DNA of 64,000 nt. It comes from Isoetes taiwanensis (taxonomy: Eukaryota > Streptophyta > Lycopodiopsida > Isoetales > Isoetaceae). The stretch lies in NCBI GenBank assembly GCA_021234155.1, contig JAJEKV010000002.1, positions 3,122,936-3,186,935 of the forward strand, written 5' to 3'. The notes beneath the pieces were generated by a model. That model worked only from the letters and a program-made list of their open reading frames with translations. It was not told the DNA's origin and made no database searches. Below are positions 41,640-53,383 of the stretch, piece after piece. The position numbers and the translations under genes are program-made. The stretch's first letter is position 1. Each line of letters begins with the position of its first letter.

Positions 41640-42700
41640 TGAGTTTTGATGTCTTTCTAAACTCACGAGTCGAGAAAGGCATGCTATCGCAGTTGATGAA
41701 ATGCTTGTACAATCTATTATGATAATGCTTGTACATTGGGTTTCTGGGCCTTTCTCGACTTCGCGATTAGAAAAACATCTTGATGTCTCGTTGACAAAAG
41801 CATTTGTATGCTTCAAAAGTGTGTGATTGGATGCAACCATATTCTAATGAGAATGGTTGTACTTTGACTTTTTATGGGCCTTTCTCGACTCGCGAGTTAA
41901 AAGAACTACTCTCCGTCATTGGATGCGGTTGTATGGAATGAATGTTCTCCCGTTGTAATTTGATTTCAACATTCTTTTCTTCGTTTTGACTAATGGCAAT
42001 CGTAATTGTTAATCATACTCTCCTTGCTCCGGGTGGTTTAGGCACAGTCCGACACCGGCCGCAGATCCGCTCGGCATCACGAGAGACCGCTCAGGAAGCG
42101 ACGGATCGGCTCAAGGCCGAAGAAATACGTTGCTCGCACGGATCCGGTCACGCTACACTCTTGCGACGCTTTGGGACAAGGTTGCTTGCGTGATTCAGAG
42201 GTTGCTAACTACACCGCAGGAATAAAGAAACAGGAAGAACAAAGAAAAAGTCGGGAAGCTCAAGGCATATTGCAAGCATTGCATAACATCCGCGGAGGTT
42301 GGGGAAGGAGCATATTATTGATGAAAGGCTGCGGGAGGCAGTGGAGAGAGTCGGGTGGGCGAGTCGGCCGGTAGCTCGAGAGGCAGCACCTCCATTGAGG
42401 CATTCCACACTCTTCGGTTGCCCCAAGGCTTACAGGCGGCATGAAGAAGCGCCACAAGTTAATCCCCTAAGGTGGACCACCTACCAAGATGATAATCAGC
42501 TGTAGTGGCAACAAGACCGCCATGGTCTCTGCGTCCCGATGTAAAATACATTGTATCTGTTCAATTTATTAATAAAAATTCTTTTTCAACTACATCTTTG
42601 GTTTCAAACTTTAATGAATTTCCTTTGTTTCAGTTGCATTGTTTTTGTTCTCGACTCGCGAACACAGGAAAAAGCTGCGGCCTGGCTCAGTTGATTTTAT
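41640..42700 (+). other. Element 3' region: spaced palindromes and a short charged frame
   Basis: Three copies of TTTCTCGACT…AGTCGAGAAAGGC-type palindromes lie at about 41655, 41753 and 41880, each after a TTGTAC/TTGTAT word, in units of roughly 100-125 bp. 42040-42480 holds a charged coding-like stretch (EATDRLKAEEIR, KKQEEQRKSREAQGILQALH) that may be a last exon. No family is recognised. Confidence 0.4.
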
Positions 42701-42785
42701 TCAAAAATTGAATTAAGGATAGTTTTGGTCGGGTGCTACTTTTTATGTAAATTAGCCGGGTTGAAAAAAAATGGGAATGGAATGA

Positions 42786-42809
42786 GTCCCACTTTAATTA
42801 AATCGACTT
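42786..42809 (-). repeat. Right terminal inverted repeat
   Basis: GTCCCACTTTAATTAAAT + CGACTT, the reverse complement of the left end apart from one T. The GTGA duplication follows at 42810-42813. Confidence 0.82.
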
Positions 42810-42813
42810 GTGA

Positions 42814-43600
42814 TGGGGCATGTCGAAATAGCCGGTTAGCTCCCTCACCTTGGAATTGAGATCGGCCCGTGTTGAGCCTCTGGTCCAACGCCTGCTGGCT
42901 TCAGCGGATCTGATAGGTGCGCAACGATCCCCACCCAATCAATACTCTTGGAAGAATTGTAGGGATGCCATCGGACGGGGCACTTATGAGGCAAGGCACG
43001 GCAAGCCTCCTCAAGCTCACGCTTTGGCGCAACACTTTGCTCTCTATCCTTGGAATACCTTGCATGACACCTTACTGTGAGCGAACTCTTCCATCGTAAT
43101 AAGGTGTAGGGGTATCTCTTTTCTGGAAAAGCCGGGAAATCTTTGAAGGTGGCGCTGCTTGATGTCCCCGTGATTGCGGGATCGACCATCGGCCGAGCCG
43201 TGACGACATTGAGGCGCGCCACTTCTTACATCGATGCGGCCTGATTAGTGTCCCCTTCCGCAGCCCGAGGGTGATCCCCGCTTTCACTCTTGCCCCGAGA
43301 GCCCTCTTGGATTCGTCTGTCAACGCAATGTGACCTTAAAATCTCATTCTCCCACCAGACCCGGGCCGAGAATTTTGAGATCTAAGGGCTTCCAATTGCG
43401 ATCTGATTGCCTCTAACACTTCCCTCAGACTTGCCGTACTGGAGGATACCCCGCGACTTGGCGAATGCCTTGACCTCGGCCGGGCCTTCACCATTCCCCG
43501 CCATGCCATAGTTATCCCGAAGATGGAACCAAACCTCGCTGGCATCTCCAAGAGAAATCGTGGATCCTTTAGATAGCGGGTATTTAACTTGAACACCTTT
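42814..43600 (-). pseudogene. LINE ORF2, region between endonuclease and RT
   Basis: Minus strand, frames shifting. The last part before the insertion reads, in corrected frame, ISTCP, which continues on the far side of the 12.3-kb element as ITLLSAIYK. Upstream, 43100-43600 shows the helical linker common to plant L1 proteins (for example LREVLEAIRSQLEALRSQNS and GDASEVWFHLRDNYGMAG). It is more damaged than the RT itself. Confidence 0.6.
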
Positions 43601-44350
43601 GCACCCCGGCCCGATGCGCATTCGATCCCCAGGAGATTAATCGAGAAAATGTTCGTGAGACCGCGAGTGACAAAATGTTCTTCCGCTTTGAGCCGAGGCG
43701 CCGGTCCGGGTAGGTATTCGATAGCATCGTGCCGTGTCGAGCATACGCCCGACCGCCCCCGCCCACCGATTACACCAAGTAAATGTGGAGTCACCCGCCA
43801 CCTCTGCCAAGTGCAAGGAGTCCAACAACATTACCCATAGCCGCCGCTCAAATCCACCTCGCACGACTTCCGTTGCTCTGCCACACCGTCTGAATAGACC
43901 GACCATGTTGAAGTCGCCCAAGAGCAGCCAAGCCACACCGGCCCCCAGGGATGCCATCTTGTGCCTTAGCGACGCCCACAACGCCCCTCTCTGCCGCGCA
44001 CTATTATGGGCATAGACGTTCACAATCCCCCACTCGTGCGGCCCCTCTTGCCACTTGATGATGACCCATCTGCCCCAACGGTCGGGCTGGGGTAAAGCCA
44101 CTGCACATGCATCTTCCATACAACGGGCGGTCCCACCCTTTAGAGGCCCCTGGAGGGGCACGCAGAAGCGTATTGCAGCCCAAACATGTCCAACATTGCC
44201 CGAGCATCCCCCCTATGACACTTATGTTCATGAAGGCACAAGATATCACGGGTCGGTACGCTGCGAACAATAACGCCACTCCGTTCTCTTAGCGGGCGGC
44301 GAACGCACCATTCCATTCCAAACAAAAATCTTCTTGTCCATAGCCCATCG
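43600..44350 (-). pseudogene. LINE ORF2 APE-type endonuclease
   Basis: Minus strand. Near 44340 the start reads DKKIFVWNGMVRSPPAKRTE. Next come ILCLHEHKCHRGDARAML (the usual LQE(H/T)K catalytic Glu), then a 174-codon open frame (43637-44161) with WVIIKWQEGPHEWGIVNVYA (beta strands), WLLLGDFNMV (catalytic GDFN) and DSTFTWCN. The final SDHLP-type histidine motif falls in a shifted frame. The enzyme nicks the genomic target to prime reverse transcription. Confidence 0.8.
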
Positions 44351-44913
44351 AGAAGAGGATTCTTACGATGCTTCTTCTTAGCCCCGCCTTGCCGTGAAGC
44401 GGGCCCCCGATGCGAGTCATACGGAACAAGAGCTGGCCGGGTTACTGCGGAGTGCGACCTGACATCCAAATCCCACCTCCGTCCAAAGCGGGCCACCTTA
44501 TCAAGTTCCATCCCTCAGGGGCGCTGGGTGGATCCGTGCATCAACGGCGGGCCAGTTCTCAGCAGTGCATCGAGCCCACTTTCGTGGGGGATTGCCATTT
44601 CTCGCCCGTTCTGAAGCGGCGGATGTGGAAGCAACGACCGGGCCACCGATGCATTTGAGATCTGGTTGGATCCATGCCGCCCTTACGGGGAGCGGACCGC
44701 CCCATTATTCCGCGATGGGCAAGCGGCCTATCCGGCATGGACCCATCCACCGCCAACTCACGGCTAAAGGCGCCTCCTCCACGTGAGTTGAACGAGCCCG
44801 GGCCCGTTACCGGAACCTCACCGCCTCGCCCTCCCGCGGAAGCCCCCGCAGCGACGCGGGCACACTCGACTTAGTTTAACCCGCTAAGCGGGAGGGGGAA
44901 ACATTCTCCGGAT

Positions 44914-45411
44914 CTACGCGCCCCATTTAGCGGTCGAGGGAAACCGAAAGTACCGGGCCACCGCTCTTGTTCCAATCGGGGGAGGCAATGGGCTGTCAGC
45001 AGGCAAAGCAACACAAATCTTGGGCGCCCGCACTATGGAGTGAGAAAGATGCCCACCGAGCCCATTAGCGATCGCCATCATGAATTCTGGCAACATCATA
45101 TCTGCGGGAAGATCCATCACTTGAAACCAACACGGGATCTTTAGGGCCGCCAAGGACCGAGCACTCACACCAGGGGTGTAATGCTGGTAAATCAAATAAT
45201 TCCCCCACATGAGGTCAACCCCTCTCGCAACTATCCTCTCCACCACTGGGGGCGCGTCGAACATGAGGAGGAAAAAGTTATTCCCCAGGAACTTCAAGGA
45301 CTGGAACGGCGAGATCCCCAGCCACTTAAAGTGAGCTTGCAACCACCCACCGACTCTCCGGGTGTCCAGCACTCCCGTGTAGTACACACAAGGCGCCCAA
45401 AAATTAACTTG
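44914..45411 (-). pseudogene. LINE ORF1, DUF4283-like RNA-binding part
   Basis: Minus strand, 166 codons: FWAPCVYYTGVLDTRRVGGW, LGISPFQSLKFLGNNFFLLM, VERIVARGVDLMWGNYLIYQ, LKIPCWFQVMDLPADM, then a G-rich linker. The (N)FFLLxF…hh..G.h…L.hxxW..h.P pattern is that of DUF4283 in plant L1 ORF1 proteins. The apparent ATG at 45414 falls in the inserted DNA. Removing 45412-52214 joins this frame to the upstream ORF1 half as HLKSI|FWAPC. Confidence 0.75.
45401..45411. repeat. Target duplication of the ORF1 insertion (left)
   Basis: AAATTAACTTG here and AAATTGACTTG at 52215-52225 differ at one base. The length (about 11 bp) would suit a Mutator-like insertion, but no terminal inverted repeats were found. 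Confidence 0.5.
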
Positions 45412-48107
45412 CATTCATAATCACGATGAAAACCAGTATAAGAATGGTTTTTTGTATAGGTAGCTTATAATCTCAACGAAAACCGTATGTCAACCATGGT
45501 TTTATAAAGTCACTGCTAGTTTGATCATAGTTCTTATACTAATTTTATATCTTTCACTAGTTTTTTAAAGCTATTACTAGTTTAAAGGGTGGTTTTTAGG
45601 TGTGCATTGTCAATATTATAATTTAAGATGATTTTACATACTACTTGCCATTAATCATATATTCTTTTTGACATAGTTTTAATGCTCCCGAGTTTTTCTA
45701 TGCTAGTATAAAAACCATGTTCGATTTTGCAAGTGTGATATGGTTTTTGACACATGCTTCCTAACTATGCTTTTTAGTAGTCTAACATATCAGTTTATGT
45801 GGTTGCAGTTTTTATATGTTTATTTGAATCTTTAAAGTCACCACTAACTTTCACCATAGTTTTTTACATTAATTGGTAATTCCAACTACTACATCTAATT
45901 TTGCACTACTTTTAGAATGTGATTCTTATCACTTATATCTAATGCATTCTTGTTTTTTGTTTGATGCCTTATTTTGTTTAATAGAATTTGTTTGAGGAGC
46001 CCTCCCCTCGACACGTGGTAGGGCATTTTTATTTATGATGCACTTATGGTGCATTTATAGCGGACCCTTCTGTCGCATTTTGTGCACCCGTTATGTTCTT
46101 CCTCCGCAAGAAAATTCCTGCCTCCGATTTCTTCATATGCAATATGCGAGGCCTGCATCATTGCTGTCGATTTCTTCCCTCTAACACAATGATTCTTTAG
46201 GGCCAGTTAATCAGGCAGGGCAAATGGCCGTTGATTTCTTCCCTTTGAAGCAAGAGATATTCTTCAGGGCCAGTTAGGATAGAAAGCTTTGCTTCGAAGC
46301 AACGTTTCCAGATGATTCTCCAGTGGCTTCCAAAGGAGCGATGGCGACATGCCAGATATGTATAAATAGCTTCTGCAATCGGCTTACACAATAGGTGCAT
46401 TGCTAAGGTCTGATTCAATGGGATTCGAAGGTGAGTTTTATACAATATTCTGTTTTCTCACTCATTTTTTTCTGAATCCCTTTTAAGTTGCTTTTGGTAG
46501 AGGGTTGTAAATGTAGACTGGTAGGACTGAGCCTTTTATGGAATTAGATCTTGCATTTTGAATGATAGAGAGAAAAACCTACTAAATTAAAGTTGCATTT
46601 CGATCTTTGCTGTAGGTAAAGGTCCCAGAACTTCTCCACTGACTTCCAGGTTGGACTGAGGAGCAAAAACCCCCTGTATGTTGATGTGCATCCTATTTTT
46701 TATTATGTCAAGCCATTGAGGCCTATGCTTTTCTGTATATTTGGAAACTCTAGAGCTGTGGAGTTGTATTCTTTTCATTCGTATTATGTTAATTCCCGCA
46801 AAATAACTTAAAAAGGGGAATTGGTCCATTTTGGAAACTCTACAGTTGTGGAGCTCTGTTCTTTTTGTTTGTATTATGATTTGGGCGCTAGAAGCAAGGC
46901 ATATAATACATTTATCCATGCAAAAGTGTACAACAAGCTCCATTCAAATTAGTCCTTCATGCTCTTACATGAAGCAAGGATGGCACTGGCATGTAAAGAC
47001 TCCAAATTTGCTCCAAAATTGCTACTACCGTTTGGCTATGGTGGGCTTGATCAGCGCCTGTTCATAACTCTGAATGAGACGAGCAATAATTTTGCCAGAA
47101 AAATACCCTGTTCTTTTGGGGATTTGTTGGACCATATGCAAATCTGAATGAGACGAGCTAGTTCTTCAATCCAGCGTTGCTCAAAAATTTGATCGATTTT
47201 TTGAGCAACACGAGTCCCTCTTCTTGATAATAACCCAAGAGCTTCCAGTTCAATTCTTTTGTGTAAGCAACCCAGCATTTAAAAATTATCTTCCCGCAAC
47301 CCATCCAAACATCAATCGAAGCCCATTTGCTTGCCACAAAGAAATTGTAAGATTTAGAAGCATTGAATGGTCCAATCCGACAGCTTGAATTGTGTTCACT
47401 TTGCTGTGCACACGATGAAACAATTATTGATAATTTTACTTGCTCAGTAATTCAACAGTTTTGAAATTGGCTTACTCAAGATGGCAATAGGAATAAAATC
47501 TTAGATGCTAGACCCTTCACCACTACTGCTTAGTTCTTTAGTGCTTGCAATTCTGCAATTACCTGAATAGTTCTTCAAATTGCTTTGTGGATTATTTTGA
47601 AACACGAAACGATATGGTCTTCGTCAAGAAGAGTTGCGGCATTATTTGGATGAAGTATATTATTGTTTTAAACTGATTAGATGTGTCACGACTCATTGGC
47701 TTAATAGGAGGGATAAATATGATAGAGATTCTTCAAATTGGGGAAAGTTAAGTTTGGAATCATTTTTTTCTCGATATTCAGAAAAGATTGTGGGGACCTG
47801 TTCCATAGGGCAAGAGCTCTAATTCATCTCTTCGATCTAAGAATTCTAGCCCCAGCCCCAAGTTAGCCGACTAGAACCTCCAATAGGATAAAAAAAAAGG
47901 AGGGCTTGCCCCACAGTCATGTGAACACTTGGAGAAATAAGAATAGAAGCAGGGAAGGAAATTGAGGGAGACACCTTGGCACAGTGAACTACCAATATAG
48001 CCGAGCACCTTAACCAATCTACGTGTCCAATTTTTTTTCCTTTTCTAATTTCCTTGGTCCTCAATATGTGAAAATGAAGATCTAGCAGTAGAGGCCTATG
48101 CCACCCA

Positions 48108-48190
48108 AAATTTGGATGAGGTGGAGGTGCTATGTGGATAGGTTAGAATTTAGGAAAGGGTGTAGTCTTGGTAGAGTTTGTGTGCTTTGA
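48108..48190 (+). repeat. Dispersed repeat, copy 1 (second copy 59063-59145)
   Basis: GATGAGGTGGAGGTGCTATG and TGGATAGGTTAGAATT..AG.AAAG..TGTAG.CTTGG here match AATGAGGTGGACATGCTACG and TGGATAGGCTAGAATTGCAAG at 59063. The blocks end near TTGTGTGCTTTGA/TTGCGTGCTAAAC. A small non-coding repeat family. Confidence 0.65.
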
Positions 48191-48244
48191 AAAAAAATGG
48201 GCATGTATCCTTTGGCTTGTAATAATGCGGCTCCCCACCTAAGC

Positions 48245-48335
48245 TCCAACATGCCAAGGTGGCTCAAATATGCCGCGTGGACTCCAACATGCCACCTCGG
48301 CTACAACATGCCAAGGTGTCTCAAACATGCCCCGG
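48245..48335 (+). repeat. AACATGCC minisatellite
   Basis: CTCCAACATGCCAAGGTGGCTCAAATATGCC… alternates ACATGCCA.GGTG and CTC(A)AACATGCC about five times. Confidence 0.65.
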
Positions 48336-50559
48336 ACGACAAAACACCTGGGCCAATTGACTTACGAGTGTGTTGGACAGGGTGTGTTGTCAGGAAAGGG
48401 TGCTTCTAGAACTTTTTTGGGGTCCGTCTCCTGGGATCTGGCCTCTCCCCTTTGATGATGCAGATGCACAAAGTCATGGCCTTGTTCGACTTGGGCAAGG
48501 GTGCATGGGGCAGGCTTTCCTGGTAGCGCTACTCCGAGAGGCCGTATGCTAATGCCTTCCCTCTTGGAGCTTGCTTTCCCTAGCCAACCGTCGAATCCTC
48601 CATTGAAGGACCCTGCTTCGTGTAGGTTCAAAAAAATCCAAGATCGGCCTGGGAGAATTTATCAAACCACGAAGCGTCATGCGGGCAACCATGTAGAAAC
48701 CAGTGTTTCGTCATTCGAGTAACTTTCAAGATCACTTAAGAGCATGTTTAACATGTATAATTATATAAAGAATTTTCAAGTGTCTGGGCCTTCAAGAATC
48801 TCTCTAACCAATTCCCCTGATGTATAGTTTCTTAGTTTGTAGTTTCCAGTATAGGTTCGGACTTCATTTTAGCATCTTTGTGTTCCTTTTTGGGGTGGGG
48901 CGCCCATGATTAGATAGGTTGCAGTGGCAATGGCGAGCAGAAAGGCATGATTTAAGCCAAATTCCAAGTTTTAGGGTTCATGGGCTTCTCCTTCACTAAA
49001 CGTATTTTCGTATTTTTTCTGCGTATTTTTGTCATATAGTTGTATTTACGACATTTAACAATGTTCTCCAAGGTTTCTAAGTAAGGAAATAAGGAAGTCC
49101 TTACAGATTTAATGGTCTACCATCATGGGAATTCCATCTACAAGTTTGTGTCTAGAAAATTCCTATGGATCTTCAAGATTTTTCTACAAGGCTATGGGGC
49201 TTTAATCCAAGGTATGACTTCCTTTTAATGAAGCAAGAGATCAACATAAGATATGCATGGAAGACATAGTAGAAAATAGTGAAAATAGTAAGGCAATGGA
49301 AGATGATGTAGATAGCATTGTAAAAGTTAACTCGTGATATATTTAATAATTAAATTTTTATCCCCGAGCATGGTTCGAAATTAGGGGGGTTTCACCGTGG
49401 AAAATCCGGTCATCCTTAAAAAATTTCGATGAGGTAAAGTTAATTCTGAAGCTTTCTAAGCAACTTTTGCAAAACGAATTTAGAACATAGGCCTAAAAAA
49501 GGGGTGATATGATTTTTTATATAGTAACATAAAAACAAAGGCGGCATTTTTCCCAGTCGGGTGGGCCACTACCTAATATGGGTTTATAATATTATTTCAT
49601 CACTGACAATGTATTGTTAGAGGTAAATGTCTAGGCATGATATTTGTATTTGGTTTTAAAAAATTGATGGCTGTTGAGATAAAATAACGAAGGGCTCAGA
49701 TTGCGATCCAAGTCCTTCAATCTTATTGGTTGCTTTTCTTTGTTTGTGGTTTTGGTGGAACAGAGAGGCGGGAACGAATGGCGGGAGGTCGAGCAGATGA
49801 GGTCGCTTGCCGGATTTTCTAGCCTGTTTGAAGCAGAGAACTATGCTTGCAAGGCTTCCCTTCGTCCAAAACTGCTCGGCCCACAGCTCTGAGAATAGCA
49901 GCTCTCAACGAATGTTGAGATTGCAATAAAATGCCATGAGTTTGAGAATCGCACCATGTGTGCAAACGTTTCAAAACCAAAGGCCAAAGCCTAACCCTAT
50001 TGTTTTGTTTTCCCTCTATTTTCCTAAAGCGGCGGTGGAGCAGCTGAGAGCTCTTCCCGATCTCATTAGATGCCATAGCATCTTTGAGTAAGCTGTGCTA
50101 CACCTTTCGATGCGATCTGCTCTATATTGGTTCAAGGTGCGATCTCCTCTTCTGTTTTTTTTTTTCCTTTTCTGTTTGGTTCGCTTCCGTTGGATCTTCG
50201 ACTGTGGATATGAAATCCACACAGGGTAGGATCTTCGGCCGTGGATATGGATTCTAAACAGGGTAAGAAATAGTGTTCTTTTTATCTTTTGTTTGATTGA
50301 ATACAAAAATTCCTTTCTTCCTTACGGATTTTGCCCCAGTCAATCCATGTGCTTGTTGCAATCATTCAGAAGATACATCTTTACCACAGCAGGAGAGCCG
50401 ACTTCTACCTCTTCAGGCCTAGTTGTGGCATGCTAATATCCGGGGGTCTCATTGCCGCCAGTCTGGTGAGAACATTCATTTTCTTATTTTTTTTATTTGC
50501 TAACAATAGGGCTTTGGTTTCTACAAATCAATCCTTTGTTTCGAGAAAAGGTCAGTGGC

Positions 50560-50769
50560 TAGAAAGTTGCCATTAAGAAAAGGCTTGCTGCAGGGGTCCA
50601 GCTCTTGACATACTCTTTTGGAGGTCAGTTTGAAGAACTGCGAAAAAAATCTTTGGAGATAGCGTCAGAGATGGTTTTGGATCAGATGGTGAAGTTGGTT
50701 GATGATCATCAGACTTGGAGCAGGACTCGAGAAAGAAGCATGGCGAGAATCTGCCCATTTTTTAGTTGA
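50560..50769 (+). CDS. Exon-like frame, unknown protein
   Basis: A frame without an ATG reads VAIKKRLAAGVQLLTYSFGG, FEELRKKSLEIASEMVLDQM and VKLVDDHQTWSRTRERS, then stops at 50767-50769. It follows an AG-type acceptor (TTTCGAGAAAAG) and is amphipathic. A captured gene fragment is possible; the family is unknown. Confidence 0.25.
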
Positions 50770-51534
50770 CTACAAGGTAAATTATTTTGCAATGCTTTAT
50801 GCTGCATATGTCCAGTTTCTCTGTCATTTATGAGTGAAAATAGTAAGGCTGTTGCATATGAATTTCTTCTTGTATGCAATTTGTTTCCAAGTGCTATTGA
50901 TCCGTGTAGCTTTGTGTGGTATTGTAGCCTATTGTAGCCTAGTTTGTAAAGCAGATGCCGAAGAATGAAGCTTTGCTACCTTACAAATACTTTAGAAATC
51001 ATAGAATGAAATTTATTTGTCCAGATTACTGTATTGTAGCCTTATTCCATTCATTTTTAGAAGCGGCTCACTAAAATTTATGCTTGGTTCTTCGAGTGTT
51101 TTTGTTCTTTCTTTGATTTATTTCTTTGAGTTCTTGATTTGTTGCAGAAAGATTTCAAGCTTGGATCCTCATTGTTCTTTTGCATGATTACATGGCAGTT
51201 CCTTCTATTTGCATTTTAGAATGCTAACTATTAGACTTTGCTTTCACTTTAAAGGTAGCACTTTTCTTATATGTGATCTGCACCTGTGTTATTCCAAGGT
51301 TATTGTTGTAGGTAATGCTCCTCTTTTCCTGTTTTCAGTGCACTAGATATGCTCCTTCATAATGCAATTTTGCTTCTGAATTGCTCAATTTGAGTACTTG
51401 TTTGATCGGAGTCATCGAAAAGCACATGGTAAAAATTATGGGTTCAATTCCCATATTGTTGAATTGCATTGCAGTCTTAAACTTGGCACATGAACCACTA
51501 TTTGATATATGCAATATTAACAAATTTAAACCAA

Positions 51535-51870
51535 TGACATTACCACATTGTGGTATTATCGTAATTAATTGCTATCAACCAACCAAATTTAAACAGGGAA
51601 TATTTACCACATTGTAGTGTATTGATCCCTATCAATCCAGTCTAAACCGATAACATTTACCACGTCATGGTGTCATAGTAAAATCACTATATTATATCGT
51701 CAACTTACCATGTGCGCATGCAAAAACAAAAAACAGGTCAAATAGAAAGCAACTACTTTACCACATTGTAGTATTACAAGTAATCACTATCAAATATCAT
51801 AAAATTAGATGCCATTCAAATATCACTCCACTAAACTAGAGATATTAAGCACTTAATATAGGCACTTAAT
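51535..51870 (+). repeat. Degenerate ~80-bp tandem repeat
   Basis: The phrase TTACCACATTGTAGTRTTA followed after a gap by AATCACTATCAA occurs at about 51540, 51605, 51656 and 51757. CAAATATCA.TCCACTAAACT occurs at about 51817 and 51909. Confidence 0.55.
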
Positions 51871-52225
51871 ATTACCATGTGCATATACTAAGGAAGATAG
51901 ACACGATCAAATATCATTCCACTAAACTTCATATACTAAGCATTAATAGATATCATATATTTTAAGTTGTTATAAAGACCAACTACAACTATCATATTCT
52001 AGTACCATGTTAAAAAGTAATACTTGTTTATCACGTCATAGAATTATATTCATGAACCACATTGCACAACTAGATATGGTTTGTAAACTTTTTGGCCCAC
52101 AAACTCGTACTGATTTAAAGATTTGGTTTTCACTAATAAACCAATATAAAAATGTCATATTGATTCAATTCTGGGGGCCTTGTGACACCAACACTGCACA
52201 CGAGACCAAGTTGGAAATTGACTTG

Positions 52226-53304
52226 AGGTGCTGCTGATGATCTAGCTCGACTACGGTAGCAGGCGGGCCAACAGGATCAACCTGCAGCTCCCTCCTGTTG
52301 TGCTGGTTCAGAAAGGCCAAAGCCTCCTCCATACGGCAAGTGTCGGCCGGCGCCACTGTGTGTCGGATCCACTCTGAGAACCGTGGACGCGAGAGCCGGC
52401 TCACCGTATCATTCGTCCGCCATGCGGGCCCTTCCGCACTGACGCCACGCCCCTCTGTCATCCGCCTCCCTAGACTTGAGGTTTCTCGACCCGACGGCTT
52501 ATGTGGATGTTGCGACATACCATCACACCCCATGGCCGGAGGCAGATTGCACACCGGCTCCGCCACTGCGAAAGGATCCTCTGGCAAAGTAGAGGCAGGC
52601 AAGCTTGGACTGCCAAACGGGGTTGCTGTCTCCAATGGCGGCATGCTGCTCGGGATTTCAAATTCCGCCTCCCCTGGGGCTTGTGCATCCAGTGCTCGAG
52701 GGCTCCCTGCATGAACACCTCCCTGCAGGCTGTGCAGTGATGGTGCCTGCTGGTTTACCAAGGGATGGACCGCTCCCTCCTTCTCCGCGACCTCCATAGG
52801 GCCTTGCCCAGACCCTGACTGCTGCCCAAAACCCCTGTCTACGATCAACCCAAGAACCCTATTCAGCTCTGCCCGATAAGCAACCGATTGGAAAACCGAT
52901 TGGAGTGGCCCACTACCCTCGTTTGCTCCTCTGTCCTGTGAACCACTGATTGGGACCGGTTCTTGGAAAGCCAGTTCAATGGGCTGCACAAACGCCGGCC
53001 CAGCAGGCTGGCCTTGTAACCCCGGGGCAGCCAAACTCCTCTCTTCACCCTCCCTTCCACCTACAGGCCGATCTGGTGAGAGCACCAGTCCAGCAGGCCG
53101 GTCCTGTAACCCCAAGGCTGCCGGATCGATTTCTACAGACTCCCTCTCTGCTATACGAGAATTCGGTGAAGGCGGATTGGGCTTCTGAGCTGAAGACCCA
53201 GCCCCAACCAGCCGATTTTGCTTCGGAATTCGCTTGGGAGGAGTCGACTGCCTCCCCTGAGGATCGCTCCTGCAGATCCGGTTATCTACCATGCCGCCCT
53301 CCAT
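52226..53304 (-). CDS. LINE ORF1, N-terminal Pro/Ser-rich half
   Basis: Minus strand from ATG 53304, open for 360 codons up to the insertion junction (the frame runs on to 52165 within the insert). It starts MEGGMVDNRICRSDPQGRQS. It is rich in Pro, Gly, Ala and Gln with repeated LGLQDRPAGL/PGLQGQPAGPA phrases, low in structure, and ends CRMEEALAFLNQHNRRELQV, ATVVELDHQQHLKSI. Such low-complexity N-termini precede the RNA-binding part in several LINE ORF1 proteins. An 80-base GC-rich leader separates the ATG from the element's 5' end at 53383. The frame is intact up to the insertion. Confidence 0.7.
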
Positions 53305-53383
53305 AGCTTCGCTCCACAGATCCGCTCACGTCGTCGCCTTAGCGCCACTGCCTTAGCGCCACCGCCTTCATCGTTACCCTATC

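Larger units (their letters stand above)
30525..42809. mobile_element. 12.3-kb TIR DNA element carrying DUF7869-type and HAD-type genes
   Basis: Terminal inverted repeats: left AAGTCG, one extra T, then ATTTAATTAAAGTGGGAC (30525-30549); right is the exact reverse complement without the T (42786-42809). Each end is flanked by GTGA. Content: a minus-strand DUF7869-type gene (30640-33420), an AT-rich minisatellite (33665-33975), a short plus-strand exon (34502), an array of ~280-bp units (35180-36320), plus-strand multi-exon genes (37230 onward) and an FCP1-like HAD domain (40870-41545). CTCGACT/AGTCGAG palindromes are scattered through it. A 4-bp duplication with these ends does not fit any superfamily I can name with confidence. 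Confidence 0.8.
45412..52214. mobile_element. ~6.8-kb insertion of unknown type in LINE ORF1
   Basis: AT-rich DNA that separates the two halves of the LINE ORF1. No terminal inverted repeats, LTRs, poly(A) or transposase were recognised. Contents: repeated TGGAAACTCTASAGYTGTGGAG (46738 and 46834), a small perfect-stem hairpin (47173-47206), a repeat shared with 59063-59145, a short AACATGCC minisatellite (48245-48335), duplicated GGATCTTCG.C.GTGGATATG (50191 and 50228), one exon-like frame (50560-50769) and a degenerate TTACCACATTGTAGT array (51535-51830). Confidence 0.5.
28198..53383 (-). mobile_element. Full-length L1-type LINE, split by two nested insertions
   Basis: Minus-strand order: 80-base GC-rich 5' UTR, ORF1 (52226-53304 and 44914-45411), endonuclease (about 43600-44350), reverse transcriptase (42814-43230 and 29734-30520), zf-RVT C-terminus (28490-29473), 3' UTR and poly(A) (28198-28212). 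Two inserts (30525-42809 and 45412-52214) interrupt it. Subtracting them and one duplication copy each leaves about 6083 bp, a usual plant L1 length. The outer 17-bp duplication, and the restoration of both reading frames on removal of the inserts, support the reconstruction. Confidence 0.82.

Noticed and set aside
52298-53306. Several plus-strand frames of 80-140 codons opposite LINE ORF1
   Set aside because: They mirror the GC-rich ORF1 on the minus strand, which has the 5' leader, ATG and insertion logic.
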